From Siphonodentalium dalli (Eukaryota > Mollusca > Scaphopoda > Gadilida > Siphonodentaliidae), in assembly GCA_032622095.1 (NCBI GenBank), contig CP136068.1, positions 129,587,989 through 129,651,988 on the forward strand: 64,000 nucleotides of DNA, written 5' to 3'. This document shows, one piece after another, positions 47,431-58,135 of the stretch. The notes under the pieces were generated by a model that saw only the letters and a program-made list of their open reading frames with translations, was not told where the DNA came from and searched no databases. Each line of letters begins with the position of its first letter. Within the stretch, counting starts at the first letter, position 1. A program made the translations under genes and the position numbers.

Positions 47431-48329
47431 GTTGGAAGTGAAATTTGATCCAATAATTGTTGCCAAAATTAAATTTTTCATTTAAAAAAAAACCAGCCAA
47501 AAAAAGCCACATTATTCGGCACTGTGGGGGATATGCTCCTCGATATCTCATTCCGCCCGAGCAAAATTCCGATTCCGAGGGGTATAAGTTCCGATTCTGT
47601 GAAAGTTTTGCTCGATTTTCCATGACTATGTTTACTAATTGGTGTATCGCTGAAGCAGCTCTTGGGATGACAGATTCAAATGAGAGGACTTCTTTCTATG
47701 GTATTTTACTCCTCACTTACTTATTCTGTAGTCCCATATATAGCACGCTGAACTAAATTACAAGGGTTTGCTCACTTAAACCAAAGACAAAGAAAAAAGT
47801 ATTGCGAACAAATGTGAATTTCGAATCGAAAGAGATAATGTTTTGAAGAACAAATAGCGTATGTGTGTCCGCAAACATCCCATCGTTACTTCAAAAAGAC
47901 AGTTGATCAAAATACGCGATTTTAGCCTGACATAATGCATTCAAGGTAACACTACCATTCGCTCCGATTCTGTTTTCGAAGTGTTCCGATTGACAACACG
48001 CACATTTTCAGCGTTCCGATTCCTGACATGGATAACTGTTTACCGTAATCCAGTTAATTGCTTCATTTTTCTATATGATGATAAATTGTCATGTAATGAT
48101 TGGCTAAGTACAACGAATTAGTATCTTATACAACAACAGATCTACAAAGTCACTGGTGTTGATTTTGATGCAATTTTTTTTTAATTTTCCTATAATATCT
48201 TGAGGTACTTTTTTTAAAGACCAAATATACATTACATGTATATATGGGAAACAAAATTGACATTTCATAAATAATTTAGCTTAAAAGTAGTCAATCCGAT
48301 TCGATGGTCCACATAGCATCAGATTCCAA

Positions 48330-49580
48330 CAACGTTTTAGCTCAACTTTACCTTGTAAAGTTTGAGCTATTGCCGTGGCATGGTATCCGTCGTCAGTGTG
48401 TGCGTGTGTGAGGCGTCAACACTACAGGCTACATGTCAAACCTTTGGTTGGATCATTATGAACTTTGTCATAGCTGTTGACATTGACATTTAGACGGGAA
48501 TGAGTCATTTTGGGGTCAATCGGTCAAAAAACATGGCCACCAGCAGCCATCTTGGATTTCAAAATTCAATCCATTAGCACGGGCTACAGGCTGTACTGAT
48601 TGTCTGATCGTCATGAAATTTGTCATGGATGTTAATATTGACATGTAGATGGGAACGGGTCATCTTGGGGTCATTCAGCCAAAAAACATGGCCTCCAGCA
48701 GCCATCTTGGATGTTACTCTTTGCATGACTAAATCCTTTGGCAAGGCCTACCGGTAGTACGTTTGGTCGGATCATTATGAAATTTGTCGTCTGGGCCATC
48801 TTGGATTTCAAAATTCAATCCATTATCACGGGCTACAGACAGGAGTGTTCGTCTGATCATCATAAAATTTGTCATAGATATTATCAATGACATGTAGATG
48901 GGAACAAGTCATTTTGTGGTCAATCGGCCAAAAAAACATGGCCGCCAGCAGCCATCTTGGATTTCAAAATTCAATCCATTAGAACGTGCTACAGGCTGTA
49001 CTGTTTGTCTGATCGTCATGAAATTTGTCATGGACGTTAATATTGGCATGTAGATGGGAAAGAGTCATTTTGGGGTCATTCGGCCATAAAATATGGCCGC
49101 CGGCAGCCATCTTTGATTTTACTCTTTGTATGACTAAATCCTATGACTCAGGCTACAGGTTGTTCCTTTGGTCAGATCACCGTGAAATTTGTCATGGCTA
49201 TTGACATGTAGATGTGAACGAGTCATTTTGGGCTCATTCGGCCATAAAACATGTCCTCTGGCAGCTCTCTTGGATTTTACTCTTTGCATGACTAAATCCT
49301 TAGGCAACACTACGGTCCACTTCCCTCATCCGATCATCACCGAACTTCATATTAATCTTGATCTACTAGATAGAAGCTATCAAATGTTTTTGAATTTCAT
49401 TGGAACACATAGCTGCCAGCAACCATTTTTTTTTTACTTTATATATATTTCTTCAAGTTGATAATCTAGTATTACTTAGACCTTTCAACTTTCCACATTT
49501 CCAGTTGGTCCATTGACTGTAACAAATGAAATTATTCCCTTTCCAAGTTGAGCTAGAGTGTCATTGACACCTCATTTTTT
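48330..49580. repeat. ~155-bp diverged tandem repeats bounded by short inverted ends
   Basis: 'catggcc.ccagcagccatc' recurs at 48532, 48687, 48937, 49092 and (diverged) 49249, spaced about 155 bp apart with one shortened unit. The block begins with 'tagctcaactttaccttg' and ends with the near-complement 'ccaagttgagcta', so it looks like a bounded element. It is nested in the 4.38-kb element. Confidence 0.7.
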
Positions 49581-49939
49581 AAATGCTGCTCCAGTTGTCA
49601 CAATCGATTAATTGCCCAAAAGTAATGGTAACCAGTCAACTATAGTACAAAATTTACCAAAACCTGTTATTTATCAACATTTTGATCAACGAAATTTTGC
49701 CGGTTTGTCAATTATTGGACATAAAAACCAATTTAAAAACAAAGATTTTAGAGTTCCATCTTCTTCCGCAATTTGGTCCGAGACCGTCTTCCCGTCGACC
49801 TTTTACTGGGCTACTAAAAATGATCGGTGGTGAATATTAATAATTTCAAAATTCGATATCTGATCACTGTGAACTTTGATGGGTGGGTTCCTCGACTCGA
49901 ATCAAATATGTTTGACCACCGAAGTCAACGAAATAGTAA

Positions 49940-50720
49940 CTTACAAGCGTTAATTTGGATTAAGCATCGTTAAGCGCAATAAGGAATCTTTTATTGCGCA
50001 AGATCTAATTGCGCAATAATGAATATTGTAATGCGTTTTTAAAAGCGAATTAAGCCATAACTTATAGCGGTTAAGCACAAAAAGGAATCTAATTGCATTT
50101 TATAAGCGCAATAAGGAATGTTCTAATAAATGCAATAATAGCTAATTGGTCTTAAGTTAAGTGGAACTAAAAATCTTCCTTATTGCACGTAAGCACAATT
50201 AGCCACATTACATAACACCCTGTAATTCATATGGTGTAGTCCATGGTGCAATGGGTGGAGTTTATTGGTGACCTGGTGACTGACCACACGTAGAGCTATT
50301 CGGATTCCACTATTTGCACAGATGGGTGATCTCATGAGGGAGATATTAATTGCTCTTAAGCGAAATAAGGATGAGGAGCCAGAGATGTAAGTGCAATAAG
50401 GAATGTCTTATTCACTTAAACGAAATAAGAAATCTCTCATTGTGCTTAAGCATAATAAGGGGAAATCTAATTGAGCTTAATCACAGTTAAGAGAAGATCT
50501 TATTGTGCGTATAGAATAATGAATATACAATTGCACTCAAGCGTAATAAGAGAAGATCTTATTGCACTTAAGATCAATAAGGAGTCTCTAATTGTGTTTA
50601 AGCGCAATATTTTAGGAATATTCTTATTATATGCTTTAAGCAGTTAGGGACTTCTTATTGCGCTTAAGCTTAATTCCCTATCGCGCTTAAGCTTAATTTT
50701 TATTAAATGTCAATTGGCTT
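49940..50720. repeat. Cluster of quasi-palindromic 'cttaagcgcaataaggaat' units
   Basis: Variants of ttaagcgcaataagga and its complement alternate at irregular spacing (49977, 50108, 50393, 50424, 50547, 50573 and others) in two groups, 49940-50220 and 50345-50720. AATAAGG/CCTTATT and GCGCAAT/ATTGCGC appear on both strands. It has no fixed period and no coding sense. Confidence 0.7.
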
Positions 50721-52295
50721 CTCATATGTGTACATTATATATGCACAAAATAATGTGCGCATGTAACATTTGTCAGTAGAAGTACTATACTACCTGAATA
50801 TACAACAATTTAGTAACAGTGTCGGGGAATATGTCCGGGTTATTTACTTTTCGTATTAATTAGCCTTCATTACGTTTCTATTGATGACGTAGATGACGTC
50901 ATCTACTTTAAAGATGGCGATAGGTCTGTACTGATATCTGATGGGAATGCACGTTACAGAGCAATATCGAGTCATTCAGTTGTCGATCAGTTGATTCGTT
51001 TTCGTCTACAATTAAGTTGGCGAAACAATTGCCTGACATCAATAATTGTAAATCGTAATCACGAAACCGCATAGGCTATAATAGAAAGGAAACCTATGTA
51101 CTGTTTTTGACTGAACACATTATATCATTCGTGTGTAGGCTACAGGTACATGTACAAGCAAATATACATTTTCCATTCGCGGCAAGCCGTTCGTGGAAAA
51201 TTGCTATTTGCTTGCTCATGATAATTCTCGTTTTCAGCCAAAAGCCATAATTATCCTCTCGCATCATCGTTGATTTGATTATTTGCCATGCTAATCAATT
51301 TATCGTACTGACATGTAGCTGTACGTCGCTCGGGACAATTTCAAAGTAAAATGTGCGACTTCCGGCGGGAAACTGAAGTAGGAAAGTTTTAATCGACGAA
51401 TACTGTTTATATCAGGAAAATGAAGACATTAATAACATGTCATAATATTATCCGAAATATACTGCATAAAGAGTCTGAATGCATGCCCCCTTTTTACGTT
51501 TGTCATCATTTTGAAGACAAAAGGTAAGGGCCATCCCATGGATCGCTAGAAAACTGGTCGTTTCTAGTCGAAATCTAAAGAGCATTGCTCGGGCGACAAT
51601 TGAACTTACTCGGGCAACAACGGAACATACAGGGCAGGAATCGGAGAGAAAATATAAATAACCTATTACAGCATTTTGGTGGTTTTTTTGGCAACAAACT
51701 GATCGATGGACATGTTCTGGTTGAAGCTAGATGTAAACATTAACATAATGTGTTATAAACTTTCCTTATATCTGTCTTTATAAGTTTTTCTGCCGGTAAA
51801 TTAAAAAATTGCTCGGTCGACAATCGGAAAAACTCACAACAGAATCGGCCTTTGCTCGGGCGGAATGAGGAATTGAGGAGTATATCCTCCACAGTGTTAT
51901 TCGGGGGACGTATGCAATGGCCAAAGCGGCGTTTTATCTCTACAAGAAATGGTCTGCAATTCTTTTAATTTCCACACGGCGCATCTCGATGTCACTTTTT
52001 ACAGATGTACATATGTACCTATATATTTTCATACCTATTATATGTTACTGATTAAACTAATATTATATTTACAAATTGGTTTATACATTCCATGTAATTA
52101 AGTCTATGGGTGGTTGTCACAGTCCTTCTAAATGTTGTATTTATTGGGTAATAAAATATAATTTTATTTAATATTTATCAATTTTATAATATTATACTAC
52201 ATCATGCTTTACAGTAATGCATCTAACCACCATATTTTATCTCCCCTCTCCTGGGATCTAGCAGTGTAAATGTACTAGCGACTGTAGAGAATTAA

Positions 52296-53047
52296 ACACT
52301 ATACAGGAAGTAGACACTGTGTGTGACAACTGGGAAAAATTTAAAGATTGCTATCACTTCCTAAACACATTTTATATAGTTTCTGGGGTATAAAATAATA
52401 AATATGAATTGAAGACACCTGTCCAGAAACACATCTATCAATTAATTTTGATTTTATATATATATATTTTCTTATATAATGCGATAATCATGTGGAACAT
52501 TTTTTCTTTACTATTTTTATAATTTTTTGATAGAGTTATGCCGTATGCTACGATACGAACAAACATGAGCCATAAAATGTCCCAAATAGATTGTATGTAT
52601 ATTATACCAGAAAATTCTAAATGAAATCAATATTGATTGATAGAATCATTTCCGGACATGGGTCTTCGACATGACACCTGTCCAGAAACACATCTATCAA
52701 TTAATTTTGATTTTATATATATATATTTTCTTATATAATGCGATAATCATGTGGAACATTTTTTCTTTACTATTTTTATAATTTTTAGATAGAGTTATGC
52801 CGTATGCTACGATACGAACAAACATGAGCCATAAAATGTCCCAAATAGATTGTATGTATATTATACCAGAAAATTCTAAATGAAATCAATATTGATTGAT
52901 AGAATCATTTCCGGACATGGGTCTTCGATTCATATTTATGATTTTGTACCTAGGAAACTATGTAAAACTTGCTATAGGAAGAGATAGACCATTTTAAAAA
53001 GCTTTGTTTCATACATATAGGTCAGTTAGCTACTTCCTGGGAAGTGT
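52296..53047. mobile_element. Hairpin MITE (TTAA-flanked) with an internal 259-bp tandem duplication
   Basis: TTAA lies at 52292-52295 and 53048-53051. 'acactatacaggaagtag' pairs with the complement of 'ctacttcctgggaagtgt', and pairing resumes in 'aaatatgaattgaagac' against 'gtcttcgattcatattt'. Between them a 259-bp block starting 'gacacctgtccagaaaca' occurs twice (52414 and 52673), nearly identical, and is itself a hairpin ('gtccagaaa' to 'tttccggac'). Confidence 0.8.
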
Positions 53048-53081
53048 TTAATTGCATGGCCACAGCCACCAGTACACTTAA

Positions 53082-54645
53082 ATGGCCTTCGCAATGGGTA
53101 TTGATAATAAAATAGTCACATCCGTTAAAACCACCATAAACAGAAAGAATATTAATATATAGACAGATTTTGTTATTATACCAATAATAAATATTGCATA
53201 AATAGCATGATATTGTCACGATTCCATGCAGTGTTATAGTAAATAAAAGCCATGCTATGTTATAGTACAGTATGTAAAGAGTGTGCAATAAGCAAAACAC
53301 TCAATACTCCTGCTAACTGAACTTTTTTTTAAACTGTACCATGTTGTTTACAACATACCATTATATATAGCGCTAATCCTCACCACTCATTGTCCCCCGT
53401 AAAATTTATTTTCGGGGGACTATTGTAATCAGCTCCGTCCGTCCGTCGTCCGTCCGTGCGTCCCGTGCGTCCGTGCGTCCGTGCGTCCGGAGTTATAACT
53501 CCAGTAATGATAATCCGATTTTATTGAAACTTGGTATGTCTCAACCAAGCATACAGGTCCTCTGTAATTCTGGGTTTGATCCGATGTTCTTTTATGGAGT
53601 TATGTCCCTTTTTTCAACTTTTTTTTACTTAGAAGATTTCGCACTTTTTCGGTTTCCGGATGATATCTCAAGTTTGGATCGTTTAATTGCACATACCGTT
53701 TTTGTGTGAATCAGTCATATCATGATACAGGTTGAGTTCGAATTTCAGTTTGATCCGATGATTTTTCCTAGAGTTATGGACTTGTTTCGACTTAGAAAAT
53801 TCAATTTTCTTCTTTTTTCTTTGTTTCCGGATGATAACTCAAGTTTGGATTGTTCAATTCAAAATCCCGTTTTTTTGTGAGACATTGATATCAAAATACA
53901 GTTCAAGTTCGAATTTGAGTTTGATCCGATGATTTTTCTCAGAATGATGGGCTTTTCTACTTAGAAAATTCAATGTTTATTGTTTTTTTCTTTGGTTTCC
54001 GGATGATAACTCAAGTTTGGATTGTTTTATTAGAAATTCTGTTTATTTTGTGGGTCGTTCATATCAAAATACAGGTCAAGTTCGAATTTGAGTTTGATCC
54101 AATGATTTTTCCCAAAGTTATGGGCCTTTCGACTTTGAAATGTTTAAAATAATTTTCTGTATGAGGGTACCTCCATGGTGTAATCAAGTCCTCCTACAGT
54201 TTTGATCGTAGATATTTGAAACTTCAGAGTATTGTTACCCACATATTGCAGATGTGCAACATGTATATAGATGACGGAAAAATTATTTGTTTACGGAATT
54301 ATTAACCCTTTCGACGTAGAACATTTCAACATTTGTTTTAATTTCTTTAACAAAGCGGCCATCGACTTGTCACGTTGTCGGGGGACAATGTGGTCGGCCG
54401 ACCTGTTATTTCGGTGTTGAATGGGTCATCATGAATCAATATCCCAAAAAATCAACATGGTTGACAGGCTACTATGAGTGTTTTGCTTATCGCGCACTCT
54501 TTATGTGCTGTAAAGAAACAAACGATCGGTCTGCACAAGTGTGTTTTGTCACTATATTATACTATTTGTATATTCTTGAAGAAATTTTCATATTTTGGTA
54601 ACTGTTTTCCTCAATTATAACCTACAACCAACGCCATCAATGCCT
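53082..54645. mobile_element. MITE family copy 3, split by a ~1-kb insertion
   Basis: TTAA borders (53078-53081 and 54646-54649) and the pair 'aaagagtgtgcaataagc' / 'gcttatcgcgcactcttt' match the copies at 8946-9518 and 19928-20429. Sequence matching the family stops near 53391 and resumes near 54412. Confidence 0.65.
53391..54395. mobile_element. Inserted element with 12-bp inverted ends and CCGT repeats
   Basis: 'cattgtcccccg' at the left is the exact complement of 'cgggggacaatg' at the right. Inside are a (CCGT/GCGT)n tract (53437-53486) and four or five diverged ~165-bp units with 'gagttatg' and 'ttccggatgat'. No transposase seen. The right border is approximate. Confidence 0.6.
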
Positions 54646-54730
54646 TTAAACTGCTGGACCCCAGTAAAGCGAGCGGAGATAATGCAAGCTTGTGATTAGG
54701 GTTATGCCTGTTCTTATGTATATGGTATAA

Positions 54731-55159
54731 TCTCATATATATTTTGAAGACCTCTGTTTGTCTGTCTGTATGTTTGTCTGTATGTATGTCATTTATACAA
54801 ATCTACGATTCTCGAACGATCGGGACGAAACTTGGTACGTGTGTGTAGTTTGACCAGGCGGTCGACGTTGTCGTATTGGCGATCCCGTGCGGCGCCCGCT
54901 TCGCGCAGACGAGATCTCGGAAACGGGTGAAGCTATCGACTTGAAATTTGGTGTGTGAATGTATCTTGCCCCGGATACGAATTTTATCGGGTCGCCGAGC
55001 CCGTGCGACGCCAGCTTCATGCATGCGCAGACGAGATCTCGGAAACGGGTGGAGCTATCGACTTGAAATTTGGTATGTGAAAACGTCGGGCTGGGTAGAG
55101 CTATCGACTTGAAATTTGGTTTTTGAATAGCCCGGACAACGCCGGGCTCATCGGCTAGT
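54731..55159 (+). mobile_element. Non-autonomous Helitron, copy 1
   Basis: It begins TC ('tctcatatatattttgaaga') after A and ends CTAG (55156-55159) before T. A hairpin, agcccgg...ccgggct (55130-55149), lies a few bases before the end. These are the canonical Helitron termini. The interior has about two copies of a 122-bp unit (marker 'gagatctcgg' at 54911 and 55033). There is no Rep/helicase gene. Confidence 0.72.
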
Positions 55160-55984
55160 CTATTATATATTTTGAAGACCTCTGTTTGTCTGTATGTCCT
55201 TTATAGAATCGAAAACGGGTTGACCGATCGAGACCAAACTTCCTATCCAAAGGTAAAATTCCACGGGAATCGTCGACGTCGCATTTTGGAGAAGCCCAGA
55301 GCACACATTCTCCACTCTCAGTCACAAAAAAACGCCAATGCGGTGGTTAATCAAGTGATAATTTAATGAGCGTTTGTTTTTGACGCATCGCTATAAAGAG
55401 CGTTTGTTTACCATTCAACGTTATTAGCATGTGCAGAGAGATATACGGGCCATAGTACTCTTACAACATTTCTGCAATAGTATTGCCTCAAAGTGTTCAG
55501 CATCATTGTTATAGTATGTATGACACTTAGGTCAGGGCTTAGGGGGGGATAGTTAGTGTGGATATAGGCATAATGCTTCTCAGAAATCCCGGTTACAAAC
55601 CAACACTCACAATTTCGTCTTTTGCATCAGATACCAACGCCACTGGTTCAAGATGCAGACGAGATCTCGGAAACGGGTGGAGCTATCGACTTGAAATTTG
55701 CTATGTGAATGTATCTTGTCCCGGATACGAATTTTATCGGGTCGCCGAGCCCGTGCGACGCCAGCTTTGCGCATGCGCAGACGAGATCTCGGAAACGGGT
55801 GGAGCTATCGACTTGTAATTTGGTATGTGAATGTATCTTGCCCCGGATACGAATTTTATCGGGTCGCCGAGCCCGTGCGACGCCAGCTTCGTGCATGCGC
55901 AGACGAGATCTCGGAAACTGGTGGAGCTATCGACTTGAAATTTGGTATGTGAATAGCCCGGACAACGTCGGGCTCATCGGCTAG
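55160..55984 (+). mobile_element. Non-autonomous Helitron, copy 2, directly abutting copy 1
   Basis: It starts 'tctattatatattttgaag' immediately after the CTAG of copy 1 and ends CTAG (55981-55984) with the same terminal hairpin. Three 122-bp units (marker at 55661, 55783 and 55905) lie in its right half, and unrelated sequence in its left half. The apparent open frames are the 122-bp repeat read in several registers. A short stub resembling another Helitron 5' end ('ctatatattttg') follows at 55987. Confidence 0.72.
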
Positions 55985-56801
55985 TACTATATATTTTGTT
56001 TTATGGTGCCCATATTCAGAATGAGCAATGGGTGATGACACAGTGCCCTGGGCCCACAAACAAGGTACCCTGCCTTGCTCACCGGAAGCTTAAATGCCGC
56101 TAATGATGAACAGACAGTCTGCCGTCAGAGCAGTTTTAGCCAGTCAAAAATAAAAATAGTATAAATAAAATTGTAGAGAACCCTGAATCTCATGAATTGC
56201 TTACAAAGCACAAAATGTGCAACTTTTAATCCCACACGCAGTCGTGGCCAGGTTATTTTTTTATATAATCATCGGAGGTGCCGTTGTTGTCAGCGAGAGA
56301 TATCGGAATCCACCGAGATCGCAGCGGCCGCACGAATTACTATATTCTACAGATTCCCGCGTTATCACAACAGCTAGGTTTATATCTCCGTGGCTGATAT
56401 TTTAGTATTATATGCATATCACAAAATTCCCCGGACTATGTATAGGTTATATCAATCAATAATGATCTCTTGGACCGAAGAATCATAGTTGTGGTATGTC
56501 CGTCAAAATTGGAAGGCATAGAACCTGTCCGAAAATTCAAATTGGCCGCGTTCCCGTTGTATAATTGTAGCATGTCCGTCATCAATGGGAAGTAACGAAC
56601 TTTTCCGAAAATGGCCGAATTCCCGCGATAATTTTCCGATGCCGTGCCGTTTGTTATGTCGCCGCCTATGTATATATCATATGGTGGCAGTAAGACAGTC
56701 TAGCCCGACTATGCCACCCATCGAATATACAATATTATACGAATATACGAATATTATGCATTGATATATGTATATTAAAATAAAATATCCTATCCTATCC
56801 T

Positions 56802-57194
56802 ATGGTGTCGAACCTGGAACATTTCGCTGTACAATCCGCAAATATCCCCGTGTTATTTCATGAGTTAATTCATAAGTATCGTCAGAACGGAGGACGGACT
56901 GACGGTCGTAACGAACCACAAAGCCTTTCTATCCATCAAAATAAGAATAGTGAAAGAAACAATAGCTCACAACCTATCCGTCACATAATTTTCCCACATA
57001 ATGAAGGTGGTGCACAAATGTATGGATGTCAAAAGAAAGGGGATGTTGTCTGCTATAGGCACATTAAAGAAGATTCGAGGCTAAATGTGATGATGACCAA
57101 GGTCCCAATTTCTCGCAGACAAATTGCTCCTCGTTCTGATGACATGAATTTTGAGGTGGAAGCTGGATCCCGGAGCGGTTTATTGGAATGTTGA
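56802..57194 (+). CDS. Hypothetical 130-residue frame in array unit 1
   Basis: It starts at an ATG formed by the end of the (TCCTA)n run and ends at TGA (57192-57194). It is hydrophilic and rich in Asn, Arg, Ser and His, with 'HNEGGAQMYGCQKKGD' mid-way. I recognise no domain. Protein-like text continues past the stop in shifted frames (about 57195-57530), so it may be the remains of a longer transposon gene. The ATG lying in a microsatellite argues against a real start. Confidence 0.3.
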   Translation: MVSNLEHFAVQSANIPVLFHELIHKYRQNGGRTDGRNEPQSLSIHQNKNSERNNSSQPIRHIIFPHNEGGAQMYGCQKKGDVVCYRHIKEDSRLNVMMTKVPISRRQIAPRSDDMNFEVEAGSRSGLLEC

Positions 57195-58059
57195 AAATAG
57201 TTTTAGAACGTACCCTTCAAAATCAGAATCATTTAATGCCAAAAGTAGAATTTATAAATTTTTGAAACATTCTCCCAATGAGTTAAAAAGATGCCAAAAT
57301 GTTTTGATAAGACCATAATCAGTTGCAGATTGCTGACTATATGCCATGCTAAGCGCATGTCATATCATGTTTCGACTCGTTACCTGCAAGACATGTGTAC
57401 TAAGCCAGCTAGAGTCCGGGAGTCGCCCTTGATCTTATCTAAAATACCGACAGAACATAGCTTCCAGGGGGGTGATGAGATTGGACCCGTACCGTGGAAG
57501 TTCATCACTAATAATATAATTTGGATATGTTAATGGTGTCAGCCACCATGGTGATCCGTTATATAATCAACAACCAGTTGTTCGTACATATAATACACAT
57601 GCAATGCTTCACATATATATAGGTATGGAGTGAAGTTGGCAGTTATATCTACATTCGTGTAAACAGTGAATATATATTGGCAAAAAGGTAATATATATAA
57701 TTACCAAAAGATGATATATTTAAAGAGAGGTAATTATAAATATAATGTATATATAATTAGCAAAATGTGGTCAAGTTACCACACACGTAAGTAAGTTATT
57801 GTACAGATAGAAGTAAGTCGTACTTACATTACCACTTAAAATCCAATTAACAGTAAAATCCGTGGTATAAATTAAACATTAGGTTACCTGTTATCAGAAA
57901 ATAATCACATGTTGTGACTTCCATGCAGCATACATGTTCGTGTTGTATATACGAATGATTTTAGAACACATATCTTCTATGCGTGACGGAGCCCAAATTA
58001 AACAGCCTACCTGGGGCTTGTTCCCGCTGGTCTGAAGTGCAGACGTTATGAAAAACGTC

Positions 58060-58135
58060 ATGACTCACGAGCTCCGTGTGACGTATATTCGTCCGTGACG
58101 TCACAAGCTAGGTGCGTATAAGGTCATTTAAAAGG
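58060..58135. promoter_or_regulatory. CRE-like and TATA-like cluster in array unit 1
   Basis: A full CRE palindrome TGACGTCA (58096-58103) follows two half sites (ACGTCA near 58045, TGACGTA near 58079), and 'gtataagg' with 'tttaaaagg' lies 10-30 bp on. The arrangement resembles a small promoter. No transcript start can be shown from sequence. It is repeated in unit 2 at about 61572-61647. Confidence 0.35.

Larger units (their letters stand above)
47520..51896. mobile_element. 4.38-kb DNA element with 8-bp target duplication
   Basis: TTATTCGG flanks both ends (47512-47519 and 51897-51904). Terminal text 'cactgtgggggatatgctcc' pairs with the complement of 'ggagtatatcctccacagtg'. Similarity between the termini runs imperfectly for about 110 bp ('cattccgcccgagcaaa' in both). 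An 8-bp duplication fits hAT-like elements. No transposase was recognised, so it is called non-autonomous; it contains two other repeat blocks. Confidence 0.75.

Noticed and set aside
54793-56059. Overlapping frames in several registers, at first resembling a repeat-protein gene or CRISPR-like array
   Set aside because: The 122-bp unit is read in several frames on both strands. The repeats are long and contiguous without unique spacers, and they sit inside Helitron termini.
57291-57533. 80-codon frame repeated at 60793
   Set aside because: No motif and no supporting signals; it repeats only because the whole 3.5-kb unit repeats. Possibly a piece of an older gene together with the 130-codon frame.
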